DNA from: PALSA-894 sp963734185
GTDB taxonomy: Bacteria > Pseudomonadota > Alphaproteobacteria > Rhizobiales > Xanthobacteraceae
DNA length: 64,000 nt
NCBI GenBank assembly: GCA_963734185.1
Contig: CAVTGA010000002.1
Coordinates: forward strand, 744,001 to 808,000
Direction: 5' to 3'
Under the pieces are notes generated by a model. That model did no database searches. It was given only the letters and a program-made list of their open reading frames with translations, and was not told where the DNA came from. The translations under genes were made by a program, and so were the position numbers. Every line of letters begins with the position of its first letter. The stretch's first letter is position 1. Shown piece by piece: positions 18,274-27,133 of the stretch.

Positions 18274-19055
18274 GGTGGCGCGATGTCCGCCGTCGCACCC
18301 GGTTGCGACGCTGCCGGCGCGCGAACGCCGGCATCGCCGTCGTGCTCGCCCCTGGTTCCAACTCCGGTCAGCGACAATCGCCTGATCCGCACGATCGCAC
18401 CGGCCGGATCGAGGTCCTTCGGGCATACCGTTTGGCAATTGAACGCCGTATGGCATCGGAATACACCTTCGTCGGAAGCGACCTGCGTCAGTCTTTCCTC
18501 AGCCGCCTCGTCACGCGTATCCTCGATGAAGCGGAGCGCGCGAAGCATCGCATGCGGTCCAAGATACGCGCTGTTTGCGAGCGCCGAGGGGCACGCGGAA
18601 TAGCAGGCGCCGCACATGATGCAGTCGACGAGCCCATCCAGCTTCTCGCGTTGTGCGGCTGTTTGCAGATTCTCGCGCTCGGGCGGCGCGCGGCTGGAAA
18701 TCAGGTAGGGCCTTACGCGGCGCCATTGCTCCATGAAGCCGCTCATGTCCACCACCAGGTCGCGGATCACGGGCAGGTGGTTCAACGGCCGGATCTCGAC
18801 GGTGTCGTTGCGCGCGACGTCATCGATCAGCGTCTGACACGCGAGCCGATACCTCCCATTGATATGCATGGCGCAGCTCCCGCACAGCGCGGCGCCACAA
18901 GAAGCCCGATAGGCGAGAGAATGATCCAGGTTCTCGAAAATATGGATCAGGGCTTTCAATACCGGCATTCCACGTTCGGTCGGCACGTCGAATTCATCTA
19001 CCCGAGATGGGCTTGCGGCATCGGGATCGTGGCGATGGATGCGGAAGGTGGCCAT
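18270..19055 (-). CDS. sdhB: Succinate dehydrogenase/fumarate reductase iron-sulfur subunit
   Basis: The 261-residue protein has the [2Fe-2S] ferredoxin motif CGAALCGSC followed by a fourth cysteine in RLACQTL (N-terminal domain). Its C-terminal domain has the [4Fe-4S] motif CIMCGACYSACP and further cysteines in FRCHTAFNCQTVCPKDLDP for the third cluster. It passes electrons from the flavoprotein to quinone. ATG at 19053-19055 is chosen, with GGAGGT eight bases upstream and the sdhA stop codon two bases before. The C-terminal tail of ~35 residues is longer than usual and of low complexity. Confidence 0.92.
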   Translation of the reverse strand: MATFRIHRHDPDAASPSRVDEFDVPTERGMPVLKALIHIFENLDHSLAYRASCGAALCGSCAMHINGRYRLACQTLIDDVARNDTVEIRPLNHLPVIRDLVVDMSGFMEQWRRVRPYLISSRAPPERENLQTAAQREKLDGLVDCIMCGACYSACPSALANSAYLGPHAMLRALRFIEDTRDEAAEERLTQVASDEGVFRCHTAFNCQTVCPKDLDPAGAIVRIRRLSLTGVGTRGEHDGDAGVRAPAASQPGATADIAPP

Positions 19056-19057
19056 TG

Positions 19058-20761
19058 CTAGTACCTCCGTTCCTGCGGCTGCCAACGCGTTATGGTCACC
19101 GGCTTGCTGCGCATGTCGGGACCTTCGGACCGGTGATAAGCGAGCGAGTGCGCAAGAAAACGCTCGTCATCGCGCTGGGGAAAGTCGGTGCGGTAGTGCG
19201 ACCCGCGGCTCTCGCGTCGAAGGTGAGCGCTGGCGGCGGCCGCCTCCGCCATCTGCAGCGACCCGGCCAATTCGACGGCCCAGATGAGATCGTAGTTGAA
19301 CTGCTTCGCCCCATGGATCGCGCGCATTTGCCGATACCGCCGTTTGAGCGATTGCAGGCCGCCCACCGCGCGGGCGAGGCTTGCTTCGTCGCGAAAGATC
19401 ATGACGTTCTCGTCCATCAGTGAATTCATCTCGCGACGGATTCGAGCCGGCTCCTCGTTGCCGCTCCCTTGAGCCAGGGCGCATAGGTTCTTCTCCGTTT
19501 CAGCCGCCGATGCAGCGACCGCGGAAACGGAAGCGGCGCGGCTGGTGTCCTGCAGGTACCGGCTCATGGAGCGGCCGGCACGGCGCCCGAAAACGATCGT
19601 CTCCACCAATGAATTGCCACCGAGCCGGTTCGCCCCGTGAACGCTGACGCAGGCGCATTCGCCGGCGGCATAGAACCCCTCGACTTCGGATTCGCAGTCC
19701 ACATTCACATCGATCCCGCCCATGGTGTAATGGGTGCCGGGCTGAACCGGGATCATCTCACGGGTCGGATCGATCTTGCGAAACTCCTGGCATACCTCGA
19801 CGATTCCCGGAAAGGCACTGCGCAACCTATCGGCGCCGAGATGGCGCGCATCGAGGTGGACGAACTTCTCCCCACCGATACCGCGCCCGCTGTTGATCTC
19901 GATCTGTATCGCGCGCGCGACGATGTCGCGTGGCGCGCGCTCCATGACGCTGTCGGAGACATAGCGGCGCATGAAGCGCTCGCCCTCGCCGTTGAACAGA
20001 TAGGCTCCCTGGCCGCGCAGGCCCTCGGAAATGGTCAGCCCCTGTCCGACCAACGTCGTCGGATGGAACTGGAAGAACTCCATGTCCTTGAGCGGTACCC
20101 CGCCCCGGTATGCGATGGCCGCGCCGAATCCGGTCGAAATCATGGAGTTGCTGCCGTAGCTGTATATCCGCCCGGCACCGCCGGTCGCGAACATCACGGC
20201 CGGAGCGCACACGCCGTGCAGGTTTCCCGTTGCGATCTCGTAGGCGACGACCCCGGAGCACTGCCGTTCCGCGACGACCAGTGAGAGAACCAGGAATTCG
20301 TCGTAGAATTTCACATCATGCTTCACGCATTGCTCGTAGAGCGTCTGCAGCAGATAGAGCCCGGTCTTGTCGGCCCCGTAGCAGGTGCGTGCGAAGGATT
20401 GCCCGCCGAATGGACGTTGAGCGATCCGACCGTTATCGAAACGCGACCACGGGCATCCCCAATGCTCCATCTCGTACACGATCTCGACGGCTTCGCGCGT
20501 CATCACCTCGACCGCATTCTGGTCGGCCAGGTAGTCGCTGCCTTTGACGGTATCGAACGCATGCCGCTCGGGGTTGTCCGATCCGCCCTCGGGATGATTG
20601 CCGAGTGCCGCGTTCAAGCCCCCTTGCGCCATGCATGAATGCGACCGCAGCGGATAGACTTTCGACAGAACGCCGACGTCGATGCCCGAAAGGCGCAATT
20701 CGAGCGCAGCCCGCAACCCGGCCAGTCCTCCGCCGACGATGATGGCTTGATGCGCGATCAT
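19058..20761 (-). CDS. sdhA: Succinate dehydrogenase/fumarate reductase flavoprotein subunit
   Basis: The 567-residue protein begins with the FAD dinucleotide-binding motif VGGGLAGLRAALEL. It has the covalent-FAD histidine region RSHSCMAQGG (about residues 44-53), the substrate-binding FQFHPTTL, the GERFM block and the arginine region HGANRLGGNSL. The wording SHSCMAQGGLNAALG is closer to non-mitochondrial SQR/QFR branches than to the proteobacterial housekeeping SdhA (SHTVAAQGG). This suggests a second, horizontally acquired complex. It oxidises succinate or reduces fumarate at the cytoplasmic membrane. Confidence 0.92.
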   Translation of the reverse strand: MIAHQAIIVGGGLAGLRAALELRLSGIDVGVLSKVYPLRSHSCMAQGGLNAALGNHPEGGSDNPERHAFDTVKGSDYLADQNAVEVMTREAVEIVYEMEHWGCPWSRFDNGRIAQRPFGGQSFARTCYGADKTGLYLLQTLYEQCVKHDVKFYDEFLVLSLVVAERQCSGVVAYEIATGNLHGVCAPAVMFATGGAGRIYSYGSNSMISTGFGAAIAYRGGVPLKDMEFFQFHPTTLVGQGLTISEGLRGQGAYLFNGEGERFMRRYVSDSVMERAPRDIVARAIQIEINSGRGIGGEKFVHLDARHLGADRLRSAFPGIVEVCQEFRKIDPTREMIPVQPGTHYTMGGIDVNVDCESEVEGFYAAGECACVSVHGANRLGGNSLVETIVFGRRAGRSMSRYLQDTSRAASVSAVAASAAETEKNLCALAQGSGNEEPARIRREMNSLMDENVMIFRDEASLARAVGGLQSLKRRYRQMRAIHGAKQFNYDLIWAVELAGSLQMAEAAAASAHLRRESRGSHYRTDFPQRDDERFLAHSLAYHRSEGPDMRSKPVTITRWQPQERRY

Positions 20762-20767
20762 GAGCCA

Positions 20768-21163
20768 CTAACCCCAACCCAGCGCGCGCTCGAAGAAGAG
20801 CTTCGTCGTCCAGATCAGCGCCCCCGCCCAGGCGACCCCCACTGCGGCAATCAGCTGCCGCTGGCGGCGCGTGAACCCGCAAATGTCGATGGCGATCAGA
20901 CGCAGCCCATTGAACGCGTGATACGCGGCAATCACCACGATCGCGCTCTCGAGAAACGCAAACGCAGCGCCTTCGAATTGCGTCAACGTGAACTGAAGCG
21001 AGCTCGCACCGTTGAGCGCGGTTCCAAGCGTGAGCAGGTGAAGAAGCAAATACGCAACAAGGGTGACCCCCGTGATCCTGTGCGCCGCCCACGCAAGAGC
21101 GCCCGCATTCAGGTTCAGCCGGATTTCCCGACCGAATCCACGCAGGATACCGAACGGAGTCAT
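20768..21163 (-). CDS. sdhC: Succinate dehydrogenase membrane anchor subunit (SdhC-like, haem b)
   Basis: The 131-residue protein has three predicted membrane spans. The WAAHRITGVTLVAYLLLHLL segment matches the SdhC signature (HRxTG and a downstream haem-ligand histidine), and AYHAFNGLRLIAIDI matches the third-helix H-x-NGLR motif. The ATG at 21161-21163 follows the first anchor gene by 11 bases, and the stop is six bases before sdhA. It anchors the catalytic subunits and forms part of the quinone site. Confidence 0.85.
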   Translation of the reverse strand: MTPFGILRGFGREIRLNLNAGALAWAAHRITGVTLVAYLLLHLLTLGTALNGASSLQFTLTQFEGAAFAFLESAIVVIAAYHAFNGLRLIAIDICGFTRRQRQLIAAVGVAWAGALIWTTKLFFERALGWG

Positions 21164-21174
21164 GACCACTTCCG

Positions 21175-21573
21175 CTACGGCAGATTCACAAGGGCGGAAA
21201 GGACCAGCAGCGCGTACGCGGTAGCGAGAATGATCGAGATCACCGCCACATAATCGATGACCCGCACCGCATGGCGGGACGTTGCGTAGTCGAGCGCCAT
21301 GCCGCGAACGCCGTTTGCGGCATGCAGGATGACGACGACGACGAATGCCGAGTAGAATCCGATCAGAAACGGGCTCTCTTGCAGCCGCCGGGCGATCCCA
21401 CCGGCGTTGATCGGATCGGCGCGAAGGAAATGCAGCGTAACGATATGGAGGCCGACGAAATAGACCAGAAGGAGGCCGCTCAAGCGCTGCAGCAGCCACG
21501 ACCAAAGCCCTCTCGAGCCCAACCGACTCCCGGCGAGCCGGACGGAGGCGACGTCCCCGGTCTGCGACGTCAT
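21175..21573 (-). CDS. Succinate dehydrogenase membrane anchor subunit (second anchor)
   Basis: The 132-residue protein has three hydrophobic spans. WLLQRLSGLLLVYFVGLHIV resembles the first helix of Sdh anchors, with a candidate haem-ligand histidine, and ILHAANGVRGMALDY resembles the H-x-NG(V/L)R motif of the other subunit. The ATG has AAGGAGGG just upstream. Two anchor subunits together indicate a four-subunit complex. Which of the two is formally SdhC or SdhD cannot be settled by eye. Confidence 0.82.
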   Translation of the reverse strand: MTSQTGDVASVRLAGSRLGSRGLWSWLLQRLSGLLLVYFVGLHIVTLHFLRADPINAGGIARRLQESPFLIGFYSAFVVVVILHAANGVRGMALDYATSRHAVRVIDYVAVISIILATAYALLVLSALVNLP

Positions 21574-21619
21574 CTGAATGCCCTCCTTCCTTATCGGGCC
21601 GTCACACCCACGGTCGATG

Positions 21620-22255
21620 CTACGAACGCGGAATAATCTGCGGAGCGACCGACAGCGCACCGATCCCGGCCTTGCGATAAATCTCGCTGCGCTGCTTGAG
21701 GATCAGTTCGCGTTGTTTGAAGTAGTGATTGTTGCCGTGCGCGTCGATCGACACGAAGCATGGCCCGTACTCCTTCAACTCGAGCTCGAGAATGGCCTGC
21801 GAGGTCAGGTCGGGCCAATACACGTTGATGATCCTGGCGTGGCTGTCATAGTGGGTTGCCGCGCCGCCGATCGTGCTCATGTACACGCACCCGTACTTGC
21901 GACAGGCTTCGGTGGTACCTTCCAGCAGGCCGCCCTTGCCGAGGATCGCGCGGCAGCGATGCCGTTCGATGATCTGCGGCATCCAGCGTTCCATGCGCGT
22001 GCTGGTCGTATTTCCCATGCCGCTGGTAAAGACCCACTCTTCGCCGTCGCGCTTGTATCCCGCGGCCTCGTGCAGCAGCGGATAACCGGAATAGTTCACT
22101 CCGTCGGGGAGGGGCTGGTTGTGATCGAGATGACGGCGAAGATTCTCGTCGCGAATCCCCCACATCTTTCCGCTGAGATAGACGACGTCGAGAAGCTCGA
22201 GCTTGCGTACGTCTTCGTCCGATAGCGGAGTCTTGAGATACCATTCCCTACTCAT
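21620..22255 (-). CDS. Class I fumarase/tartrate dehydratase, C-terminal (beta) subunit
   Basis: The 211-residue protein is the beta part of a two-subunit Fe-S hydro-lyase: LSGKMWGIRDEN, FTSGMGNTTSTRM and IIERHRCRAILGKGGL are family blocks, and a YGPCFVSIDAHGNNHY block follows. It reversibly hydrates fumarate to malate or dehydrates tartrate, in the cytoplasm. ATG at 22253-22255 overlaps the alpha gene stop region by eight bases. Separate alpha and beta genes resemble archaeal, TtdAB and some proteobacterial forms rather than one-chain FumA. Confidence 0.87.
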   Translation of the reverse strand: MSREWYLKTPLSDEDVRKLELLDVVYLSGKMWGIRDENLRRHLDHNQPLPDGVNYSGYPLLHEAAGYKRDGEEWVFTSGMGNTTSTRMERWMPQIIERHRCRAILGKGGLLEGTTEACRKYGCVYMSTIGGAATHYDSHARIINVYWPDLTSQAILELELKEYGPCFVSIDAHGNNHYFKQRELILKQRSEIYRKAGIGALSVAPQIIPRS

Positions 22256-23150
22256 AGGCATCGCCCCCGAAATAGCGGATGTATTCGACGCGACCATCGG
22301 AGTGGATGCGTGCGGCCGCCTTGCGATGGGCCCAGCACTGAAGATTGAGCGCCACGGGATTCTGCGTTTCGTGCGTGACACCGTATTCGATGTTCACTTT
22401 CAATACCGTCGTGTCTCCGCTCAATCCCATCGGCCCGATCTTGGTGGCGTTGATGGCCTCGAGCAGCTCGTCCTCGAGCTCGGCGATTTCCGGCTCCGGA
22501 TTGCGCGTGTCGAGCGGACGCAGAAGCGCTTCCTTCGACATGCGGGCGACGCTGTCGAACGTGCCGCCGATCCCGATTCCCGCGACGCCGGGGGGGCAGA
22601 ATTGACCGCCTGCAGCCAGCACACTGTCGATAATGAACTGCTTGACGCCCGAAATCCCCTGGGCCGGGACGAGCATTCCGAGAAAGCCCTGGTTTTCCGA
22701 GCCGGAGCCTTTGGAGAGCATCATCATTTCGAGATAGTCCCGGCCGTCGAGCCAATCCCAATAGATGGTCGGGTGCCGCAGTCCCACCTGCTCGCCGATC
22801 TTCTTGCGCGTCACCGGGTGAACCACCGTCTTGCGATACTCGTTCTCGCTCGACCAGCGACGCACGCCCTCGCGAATGGCGTTCTGCAGCTCGTAGCCAT
22901 CGAATTTGAGCTTCGTCCCGACCCTCACCCAGAAGGTCTGCATTCCCGTGTCCTGGCAGATCGGTCGATTGGCTTGCTCTCCTTTATCGATCGATTTCAA
23001 CATCAGGTCGAAATGCTGCTTGGCGACCGGATTGGTTTCACGTGCAAAGGCGGCGCGCATCGCGCCGACCAGATCGGGCGGATATTTCTTGAGAGCCCGT
23101 CCGTATAGGTCACGGGCGGTGTCCTCGACGACGCCGGCGGCAAGGGCCAT
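22248..23150 (-). CDS. Class I fumarase/tartrate dehydratase, N-terminal (alpha) subunit
   Basis: The 300-residue Fe-S subunit carries the three cluster cysteines in PICQDTGMQ, AAGGQFCPPGVAGIGIGG and LNLQCWAHR, and the block KGSGSENQ. Together with the beta subunit it forms an oxygen-sensitive hydratase of fumarate or tartrate. ATG at 23148-23150 is chosen because an AAGGAT site precedes it; an in-frame ATG at 23174 has no site but would add eight residues. It is the first gene of the minus-strand fum-sdh-hesB operon, downstream of operator-like copy 4. Confidence 0.87.
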   Translation of the reverse strand: MALAAGVVEDTARDLYGRALKKYPPDLVGAMRAAFARETNPVAKQHFDLMLKSIDKGEQANRPICQDTGMQTFWVRVGTKLKFDGYELQNAIREGVRRWSSENEYRKTVVHPVTRKKIGEQVGLRHPTIYWDWLDGRDYLEMMMLSKGSGSENQGFLGMLVPAQGISGVKQFIIDSVLAAGGQFCPPGVAGIGIGGTFDSVARMSKEALLRPLDTRNPEPEIAELEDELLEAINATKIGPMGLSGDTTVLKVNIEYGVTHETQNPVALNLQCWAHRKAAARIHSDGRVEYIRYFGGDAYE

Positions 23151-23237
23151 GGATTCATGATCCTTGAGTTGCATTATTGCGAGCAAAAGCGTCGGTTACC
23201 GGCGTCGGGCGCGCAAACCATTATTTGTCAGCATGCA

Positions 23238-23254
23238 TATGAGAAAAAATCACC
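23238..23254. promoter_or_regulatory. Operator-like element, copy 4
   Basis: TATGA-GAAAAAA-TCACC follows the same 5-7-5 layout as copies 1-3. It lies in the 177-base divergent region between the fumarase alpha gene (start 23150) and the SDR gene (start 23328), so it could control both. Its minus-strand reading shares 13 consecutive bases with copy 3 at the PEP mutase promoter. Confidence 0.55.
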
Positions 23255-23327
23255 CGCGCCGCACGCGGTACCGGCCGGCTTGCGCGGGAATCACACCAGC
23301 GCATAAGCTCCGCCCCGGGGAGTATCC

Positions 23328-24071
23328 GTGCGGCTTCTGGTGACAGGCGGAGCAAGCGGTCTTGGACGCGCGGTCGCGCTCGGCGCGGGCCAACGCGGCG
23401 CCAGGGTCGTGGTCGCCGATATCGACAAGACCGGCGCAGAGGCCGTCGCCAAAGCCTGTGGCGGGCATGCGCTTGCGGTCGATCTCATCGCCGATGCCGA
23501 GCAGGCGGTCGAAGACAGCGCGAAGCGCCTGGGCGGACTCGACGTGCTGGTCAACAACGCCGGCTACGGCGCCGGCGAAGCCTTCCTCGACATGAAAGCG
23601 GAGACCTGGGAGCGCACGCTTGGTCTCAACGTCAAGGCGTTGGCGCTCAGCTGCGCCGCGGCCGGCCGCATCATGGCGCAGCAGAAATCCGGCCGCATCA
23701 TCAACATCACGTCGCCGGCTTCGCGCATGGCGCTGCCGAACTACACTGCGTACGCGGCCTCGAAGGCCGCCGTCGACGCCATCACGCGCGCCGCCGCGGT
23801 GGCGCTTGCGCCGCACGGCATCCGGGTCAACTCGGTTGCGCCCGGCATGATGGACACGCCGATGCAGCGCCTCACCGAGCAAGCGTTCGCGCGGCTGGAG
23901 AATCGCACCGACATCGACGCCTTCCTGGCCGAGCGCACCGCGCGCATCCCGGTCGGGCGGCGGATCGAGCCGGAGGAGGTCGCCAAGACCGTGCTGTGGC
24001 TTGCGTTCGATGCGCCGGATTACATCACAGCCGAGCGGCTGAACGTGTCGGGCGGACTGGACAAGGATTGA
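23328..24071 (+). CDS. Short-chain dehydrogenase/reductase (SDR)
   Basis: The 247-residue oxidoreductase has the NAD(P)-binding motif TGGASGLGRA, the NNAG motif, a catalytic serine in NITSPAS, and the YTAYAASKAAV active-site Tyr-x3-Lys. An aspartate in VVADID after the second strand favours NAD. GTG at 23328 has GGGGAG upstream. The stop codon overlaps the next start (TGATG), placing it first in a sugar-acid type operon with transketolase and enolase-superfamily genes. The alcohol substrate is unknown. Confidence 0.88.
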   Translation: MRLLVTGGASGLGRAVALGAGQRGARVVVADIDKTGAEAVAKACGGHALAVDLIADAEQAVEDSAKRLGGLDVLVNNAGYGAGEAFLDMKAETWERTLGLNVKALALSCAAAGRIMAQQKSGRIINITSPASRMALPNYTAYAASKAAVDAITRAAAVALAPHGIRVNSVAPGMMDTPMQRLTEQAFARLENRTDIDAFLAERTARIPVGRRIEPEEVAKTVLWLAFDAPDYITAERLNVSGGLDKD

Positions 24072-24910
24072 TGATCCGCAACGCGCCCAGTTCCGAACGC
24101 CCGATCGCGTTCCTCAAAGAGCGCGCCAAGGCGATGCGCCGCCACATGCTGCGCATGTCGCGCAGTATGGGTCAGGGCTACCTGGCGCAGGGCCTCGGCA
24201 TCGCGGACGCGCTCGCGGCGATCTATTTCCACGAGTTGCGCTACGATCCGGCCAACCTGCGATGGCCCGAGCGCGACCGCTTCATCCTTTCGACCGGACA
24301 CTATTCGATCGCGCTGTGGGCGGCGTTCGCCGAGGCCGGCATCGTTCCGCCCGACGAGCTCGACACCTATGGTCGCGACCAGAGCCGGCTCGAGATGTCG
24401 ACCATGGATTCGACCCCCGGCGTCGAGATGATCGGCGGCTCGCTCGGGCACGGGCTCGGCCAGGCGGTCGGCATGGCGCTCGGCCTGCGGCTGAAGCGAT
24501 CGCAGGCGCGCGTGTTCGTCGAGTTCTCCGACGGCGAGCTGCAGGAAGGTTCGACCTGGGAAGCCATGATGGCGGGCGGCAGTTTCGGCCTCGACAATCT
24601 GGTGGCGCTGATCGACTGCAACGGCATCCAGGCCGACGGCGGGATCGTGCTCGCCATCGAGCCGGTCGCGGATAAGTGCCGTGCCTTCGGTTGGGAGACG
24701 GTCGAGATCGACGGCAACGTCATGGCCGAGATCGTCACGGCGCTGCATGATGCGCGCGGACGCGACGGCAAGCCGAAGGCCATCGTGCTGCGCACCTTGC
24801 CGGGCCGCGGCATCGCGACGCTCGAGCAACGCGAGAAGTCGCATTTCGTCCGCGTCGAGCCGCACGAATGGGAGTCGTTCGCACACGAGCTGGAGGCGAG
24901 CGATGTCTGA
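24071..24910 (+). CDS. Transketolase, N-terminal (TPP-binding) subunit
   Basis: The 279-residue protein corresponds to the pyrimidine-phosphate half of transketolase. It has the GGSLGHGLGQAVGMALG block and the TPP/Mg motif beginning FSDGELQEGSTWEA and ending LIDCNGIQ (about residues 155-183). In this split form the C-terminal half is encoded by the next gene, which overlaps it by eight bases. Split transketolases outside the central pathway often serve dedicated sugar pathways, for example apulose phosphate. The ATG is in the SDR stop codon (TGATG). Confidence 0.9.
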   Translation: MIRNAPSSERPIAFLKERAKAMRRHMLRMSRSMGQGYLAQGLGIADALAAIYFHELRYDPANLRWPERDRFILSTGHYSIALWAAFAEAGIVPPDELDTYGRDQSRLEMSTMDSTPGVEMIGGSLGHGLGQAVGMALGLRLKRSQARVFVEFSDGELQEGSTWEAMMAGGSFGLDNLVALIDCNGIQADGGIVLAIEPVADKCRAFGWETVEIDGNVMAEIVTALHDARGRDGKPKAIVLRTLPGRGIATLEQREKSHFVRVEPHEWESFAHELEASDV

Positions 24911-25892
24911 CCGCGCGCCGCTCGGCAAGACGCTCGGGATGGGCGAGACGGAGCAGACCGACCGTCGTCCCAGCGTCGACGCGCCGTTCGGTCATGCGCT
25001 CGCGGCGCTCGCGCGCAAACGGTCCGACATCGTCGCGTTGTCGGCGGACCTGGCGAAATACACCGACATCCTGCCGTTCCGTGACGCCTTCCCGGAGCGC
25101 TTCTTCAACGTCGGCATGGCGGAGCAGAATCTGATCGCGGTCTCGGCCGGCATCGCCAAGACCGGCCACACGGTGTTCTGCACCACCTACGGGGTGTTCG
25201 CCACGCGGCGCGCCTACGACTTCATCGCGATCGCCTGCGCGCATTCAGGCGCTAACGTGAAGATCTTCGCCGGGCTGCCCGGTCTGACGACGGGTTACGG
25301 CGGCACCCACCAGGCGATCGAGGATCTGGCGCTGATGCGCATGATCCCGGGGCTGGTGGTGATCGACCCGTGCGATGCGACCGAGATCGAGCAGGTCGTG
25401 CAAGCCGTCGCGGCGCATCAGGGACCGACCTATTGCCGGCTGCCGCGCGGGCTGGTGCCGCGCGTGTTCGATCCCGCCCGGCACCGCTTTGCGATCGGCG
25501 CCGGTGCCGTCCTGCGCGAGGGCGGCAAACTCGGGATGATCTCCACCGGCTTGATGACCGAGCGTGCGCTCGATGCCGCCGACCAACTGGCATCGCGTGG
25601 GATCGGGGTCTCGATCCTGCACATGCCGACCATCAAGCCGTTCGACCGGGACATCGTCGTCGATTTCGCGGCGCGGGCCGAACGCGTCATGACGCTGGAG
25701 AACCACGTGGTGAGCGGCGGCCTCGGCTCGCTGGTCGCCGAGGCGCTGTTCGAGGCCGGCGTCCGGCGCCCGCTGGTCCGGGTCGGCATCCCCGACCGCT
25801 TCGTCGCATGCGGCTCGCTGCCGTTCTTGCAGGAGCAGTGCGGCATGACGGTGCCGCAGATCGTCGCGTTGGCCGAGGGCAACTCATGGTGA
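24903..25892 (+). CDS. Transketolase, C-terminal subunit
   Basis: The 329-residue partner carries the pyrimidine-binding (PYR) domain with the catalytic glutamate in FFNVGMAEQNLIAVSAG, the THQAIEDLALMR block and a C-terminal transketolase domain. Residues 1-30 form an extra leader before the domain. Gene overlaps on both sides (eight bases upstream, seven downstream) imply tight coupling of subunit synthesis. Confidence 0.9.
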   Translation: MSDRAPLGKTLGMGETEQTDRRPSVDAPFGHALAALARKRSDIVALSADLAKYTDILPFRDAFPERFFNVGMAEQNLIAVSAGIAKTGHTVFCTTYGVFATRRAYDFIAIACAHSGANVKIFAGLPGLTTGYGGTHQAIEDLALMRMIPGLVVIDPCDATEIEQVVQAVAAHQGPTYCRLPRGLVPRVFDPARHRFAIGAGAVLREGGKLGMISTGLMTERALDAADQLASRGIGVSILHMPTIKPFDRDIVVDFAARAERVMTLENHVVSGGLGSLVAEALFEAGVRRPLVRVGIPDRFVACGSLPFLQEQCGMTVPQIVALAEGNSW

Positions 25893-27064
25893 CGCAGATC
25901 AAGAGCGACGCTCGCGCCTGCCGCATCACCAAGGTGACGACCTTCGTGGTCGGCATGCGCTGGCGCAACTGCGTGTTCGCGCTCGTCGAGACCGATGAGG
26001 GCATCAGCGGGGTCGGCGAGGGCTCGCTCGAATACCAGCCCAAGGCGGTCGAGGCCGCGATCCAGCAGCTAGCCGCGCGCTACGCGGTCGGCAGCTCCGC
26101 CTTCGCCACCGAGAAACTCTGGCACGACATCCTGCGCAACGAGTTCATGCATTCGCCGATCATCAACAGCGCGGCGGCCGCGCTCGAGATGGCGATGCTG
26201 GACATCGCCGGCAAGGCGCTGGGCCGTCCGGTCTACGACCTGCTCGGCGGGCGCGTGCACGACGTGCTGCCGGCCTACGCCAATGCCTGGTACGGCGTCG
26301 GCAAGAAGCCGCAGGAGATCGGCGCCGCCGCGGCAGCGGCCGCCGCCAAGGGCTACCGCGGCCTGAAGTTCGACCCGTTCGAGGATGCGGGGCGCGATCC
26401 AGACAAGGCTTCGATCCGCAAGGCGGTCGACATCGTCGCGGCGGTGCGCGCCGCGGCCGGGCCGGACGTCGATCTGATGATCGACGCCCACGGCCGCTTC
26501 AGCCCGGGCTCCGCGATCGCGATCGCGCGCGAGCTTGAGCCCTTCGACCTGTTCTGGCTCGAGGAGCCGTGCGACCCGGAGAATGCCGCCGCGCTGGCGA
26601 TGGTCGGGCGCAACATCAAGACGCGGCTCGCGACCGGCGAGCGCTGCACCAGCCGCGCCGCGATGGTCGGGCTCTTGGAAACCCACGAGGTCGACGTGCT
26701 GCAGCCCGACATCATCCATGTCGGCGGCATCATGGAGGGCAAGAAGATCGCCGCGATGGCGGACGCCTATTACATCCCGGTGTCGTTCCACAACCCGTTC
26801 GGCCCGGTCGCGACCGCGGCGGCGGTGCAGCTCGATGCCTGCACCACCAATTTCTTTATGCAGGAATCGTTCTGCGAGTACGACGTCGATTTCCGCTTCG
26901 ATCTGCTCGACCACGCACCGCGGCCCGAGAACGGGCATTATGTGGTGCCGGAGCGGCCGGGGTTAGGGGTCGGCGAGTTCCGTCCCGAGGTCGCGCTGGC
27001 GCATCCGTTCGAGCCGGACGCGTTCCTGCCGCTGTTCACGGATCGATGGTCGGCAAGGTTTTGA
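25886..27064 (+). CDS. Mandelate racemase/muconate-lactonizing enzyme (enolase superfamily), likely sugar-acid dehydratase
   Basis: The 392-residue protein has the N-terminal capping domain and the barrel with metal ligands in LMIDAHGRF (Asp), WLEEPCD (Glu) and ATGERC (Glu). A lysine in GLKFDPF and a histidine in SFHNPFGP are the likely acid/base residues. This set fits the galactonate-dehydratase-like branch. With SDR and transketolase genes in the same operon it likely dehydrates an aldonic acid. The ATG overlaps the transketolase stop by seven bases. The gene ends 69 bases before the convergent sox operon. Confidence 0.88.
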   Translation: MVTQIKSDARACRITKVTTFVVGMRWRNCVFALVETDEGISGVGEGSLEYQPKAVEAAIQQLAARYAVGSSAFATEKLWHDILRNEFMHSPIINSAAAALEMAMLDIAGKALGRPVYDLLGGRVHDVLPAYANAWYGVGKKPQEIGAAAAAAAAKGYRGLKFDPFEDAGRDPDKASIRKAVDIVAAVRAAAGPDVDLMIDAHGRFSPGSAIAIARELEPFDLFWLEEPCDPENAAALAMVGRNIKTRLATGERCTSRAAMVGLLETHEVDVLQPDIIHVGGIMEGKKIAAMADAYYIPVSFHNPFGPVATAAAVQLDACTTNFFMQESFCEYDVDFRFDLLDHAPRPENGHYVVPERPGLGVGEFRPEVALAHPFEPDAFLPLFTDRWSARF

Positions 27065-27133
27065 AGCGGCGCCCTGCGCTCGCGGTTGCTGACAAGGCGG
27101 AGGGAGGCCGTGGCGTTTTCAGCGCAAGCCCAC

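Noticed and set aside
24071..25892. The split TPP enzyme as a phosphonopyruvate or sulfopyruvate decarboxylase that would complete a pepM pathway
   Set aside because: The motifs (GGSLGHGLGQAVGMALG, AEQNLIAVSAG and the transketolase C-terminal block) are those of transketolase.
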